Assembly (NCBI GenBank): GCA_963717725.1
Contig: CAVQWS010000010.1
Location: 192,354-256,353 of the forward strand
Length of the DNA stretch: 64,000 bases
Source of the DNA: AC-32 sp963717725
GTDB lineage: Bacteria > Actinomycetota > Thermoleophilia > Gaiellales > Gaiellaceae
Reading direction: 5' to 3'
This document shows, piece after piece, positions 62,390-64,000 of the stretch (positions are counted from its first letter, which is position 1; each line of letters begins with the position of its first letter). Made by a program: the position numbers and the translations under genes. The notes below the pieces were generated by a model. The model was not told the origin of the DNA. It ran no database searches and saw nothing but the letters and a program-made list of their open reading frames with translations.

Positions 62390-62746
62390 ATGCGGCGTCG
62401 AATGGCACTCTGGGGGGTACTGGCGTGCGCGGTTCTGGCTTTGGCCGGCACTGCGTCGGCAGCGACACCCCAGCAGATCTACCAGGATTACGCCGACAAC
62501 GGTCGGCTCGACCATCAGTACTCGCAGGCAGACCTGCAGCGCGCACAGCGTGACGCGGCGCTCCAGGGCTACCCGCGTATCGGAGTTCAGGGTGCAGTCG
62601 AGCAGGCGCTCGGCAAGCAGGGAGTCAAGGCCAGCGGCGGCTTGCCGTTCACGGGCCTCGACCTCGCGCTCCTGGCTGCCGGCGGCGGCTTGCTGCTGGT
62701 TGCAGGCACCGGGCTCCGGAAGCTCGGCAAGGCCAAGAACAGCTAG
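62390..62746 (+). CDS. small secreted protein with LPFTG sortase-type signal
   Basis: A 118-residue protein. Signal peptide MALWGVLACAVLALAGTASA, a short glutamine-rich helical domain (ATPQQIYQDYADNGRLDHQY onwards), then LPFTG, a hydrophobic stretch (LDLALLAAGGGLLLVAGTGL) and a basic end RKLGKAKNS. That order is a classical cell-wall sorting signal with X=Phe, so the protein should be linked to peptidoglycan by a sortase (none in the window). ATG at 62390 follows AGGAGGAGGG; an ATG at 62402 is an alternative. It lies 31 bases before the priming transferase. Confidence 0.8.
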   Translation: MRRRMALWGVLACAVLALAGTASAATPQQIYQDYADNGRLDHQYSQADLQRAQRDAALQGYPRIGVQGAVEQALGKQGVKASGGLPFTGLDLALLAAGGGLLLVAGTGLRKLGKAKNS

Positions 62747-62777
62747 GTAGTCGGCCGAACCGGACTGGACTGCGGCG

Positions 62778-64000
62778 ATGGCTACGCGACCGTTGACGAA
62801 GGCTGAAGCGCTTCCGACGCTCGAGACCTTCGAGTTGGACCTGCTCCGGCGGCGCTCCGCGCAGCGCGAGCGCAGCCGTGTCTGGGCACGCGGTGCGCTG
62901 CTTCTCGACGCCGTCCTGCTGGTCGCAGCCGGCGTCGCGACGCAGCTCGGCTCCGGCGACGCCGGGATCGTGCGGATCGCAGCCCCGTGGCTCGTGCTCT
63001 ACGCGGTGATCGTGCTCGGGCTGCTCCGCCTGCGCGGGATGTACGGCTGGCGCATGCGGGTGTCGGTGCTCGACGACCTGCGCAGCGTGGTGGCGGCGAC
63101 GGCGCTCGGCTCGATGGCGCTCCTCAGTCTCCGGATCCTTCTGCCTGGGGACGTGGACGACCTTGCGCCACAGGCGCTGCGCCTGCTCGCGTTCAGCGCG
63201 GTCTACCTGGCCGCCGGCCGCGTGGCCTACGACTGGGCCGAGCTGGCGGCCCGCCGTGGCGGCGAGCTGGCAAGGCCGACCCTGATCGTCGGCGCCGGCC
63301 GCGTCGGGCGGCTGACGGCGAACCGGCTCCTCGAGCACCGCGAGCTCGGGCTCCAGCCGGTCGGCTTCGTCGACAAGGAGCCGCTTGACGAGCAGAACCT
63401 GCCGCTCCCGGTGCTCGGAGCGAGCTGGGACCTGGAGCGGCTGATCGAGCAGCATGGGATCGAGCACGTCGTCGTCACGTTCTCGACAGCGCCGAGCGAG
63501 GTGCTGCTGCGTGAGTTCGAGCGCTGCGAGCAGCTCGGCGTCTCCGTCTCGCTGGTGCCGCGCCTGTTCGAGCGCGTGACCGAGCGGCTGACCGTCGACC
63601 ACCTCGGCGGCCTGCCGCTCCTGTCGGCGCAGCGCGCCGATCCCAAGGGCCTGCAGTTCGCGTTGAAGTACACGCTCGACCGGATCGTCGCGGGCCTGCT
63701 GCTGCTCGTGCTGCTGCCGCTCTTCGGGCTGCTCGCGCTGGGCACGCTGCTCTCGGTCGGGCGGCCGATCTTCTTCCGGCAGCCGCGCTTCGGGCTCGAC
63801 GGGCGCGAGTTCGAGATGCTCAAGTTCCGCTCGATGCGCGCGGCCCCGGACCGGGCGACGCGCCCGAGCTGGCGCCGGACAGCGCGCCCGGTGGCGTCGA
63901 GGGCGACGACCGGCGGACGCCGTTCGGGACGCTGCTCCGGAAGACCTCGCTCGACGAGCTGCCCCAGCTCCTGAACGTGCTCAAGGGCGACATGAGCCTG
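62778..64000 (+). CDS. polyprenyl-phosphate sugar-1-phosphate transferase (WbaP/PssY-like), frameshifted, runs off window
   Basis: N-terminal four-span region and a CoA-binding-like Rossmann domain (LIVGAGRVGRLTANRLLEHR), then the catalytic bacterial-sugar-transferase domain: KYTLDRIVAGLLLLVLLPLF, FFRQPRFGLDGREFEMLKFR SMR. Near 63858 one G is missing; the next frame continues LRKTSLDELPQLLNVLKGDM, the conserved family end, to the window edge. It starts glycan assembly by loading a sugar phosphate on undecaprenyl phosphate. Start ATG 62778. Confidence 0.88.

Noticed and set aside
41663..64000. insertion sequences or transposases explaining the broken glycan genes
   Set aside because: No transposase motif or terminal inverted repeat was seen; the breaks are single-base shifts.

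Overview
The window is 64 kb of very GC-rich bacterial chromosome, packed almost end to end with genes. No gap between genes exceeds about 210 bases. Several features point to a high-GC Gram-positive actinobacterium, most plausibly of the class Thermoleophilia; this is an inference from gene content, not a measured placement. They are frequent GTG/TTG starts, a tRNA gene without encoded CCA, a VanW-type and an L,D-transpeptidase wall protein, a DUF2469-like protein, a sortase-type LPFTG protein, and the order tilS-hpt-ftsH ... folP-folB-folK ... coaX ... greA-lysS, which resembles the folate/pantothenate/lysS neighbourhood of Actinobacteria.

Layout. 0-10 kb: a membrane protein fragment, two divergent paralogous NarL-type response regulators, a small gene with an attenuator-like leader, an alpha/beta hydrolase, tRNA-Pro(CGG), a YcaQ-type DNA glycosylase-like protein, a flavin-type oxidoreductase, two MFS transporters, a nitrilase-family amidase, a small-molecule phosphotransferase, a HAD phosphatase and a TetR regulator. 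11-15.3 kb: a catabolic acyl-CoA cluster (two acyl-CoA dehydrogenases, an enolase-superfamily protein, an SDR) with a 24-bp palindromic operator. 15.3-24.5 kb: wall and surface genes, a thioesterase, sirtuin, lipid kinase, nucleoside phosphorylase and a GNAT protein. 24.5-41.7 kb: housekeeping block (tilS, hpt, ftsH, a heterodimeric ABC exporter, folP, folB, subtilase, folK, an orphan solute-binding protein, coaX, dus, greA, lysS). 41.7-64 kb: an extracellular polysaccharide/glycan locus. It holds deacetylase-like proteins, GT2/GT4/GT14 glycosyltransferases, two nucleotidyltransferases (one RfbF-like), a C-methyltransferase, a DUF4910-type peptidase-like protein, a Wzx-like flippase, a parallel beta-helix protein, a Wzc-like kinase, two O-antigen-ligase-type proteins, a low-Mr tyrosine phosphatase and a WbaP-like priming transferase cut by the window end.

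Expression signals. The strongest non-gene pattern is a TANNNT box 6-8 bases upstream of the start codon at many genes that lack a Shine-Dalgarno sequence. This is the geometry of leaderless mRNAs. In several divergent pairs the two boxes overlap, and one pair shares a CATG tetranucleotide as both start codons. Mirror-image convergent pairs interlock their stop codons in CTAG or TTAG. A minority of genes (second response regulator, two small genes, greA, the LPFTG protein) have clear Shine-Dalgarno sequences.

Sequence quality. tilS, one ABC subunit, the priming transferase and most genes between 46.5 and 56.3 kb contain frameshifts. Those I could resolve are mostly explained by one missing or extra G or C in a short run. 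I read most of them as sequence or assembly errors, not gene death. One epimerase also lacks its whole middle. Coordinates of broken genes are outer limits.
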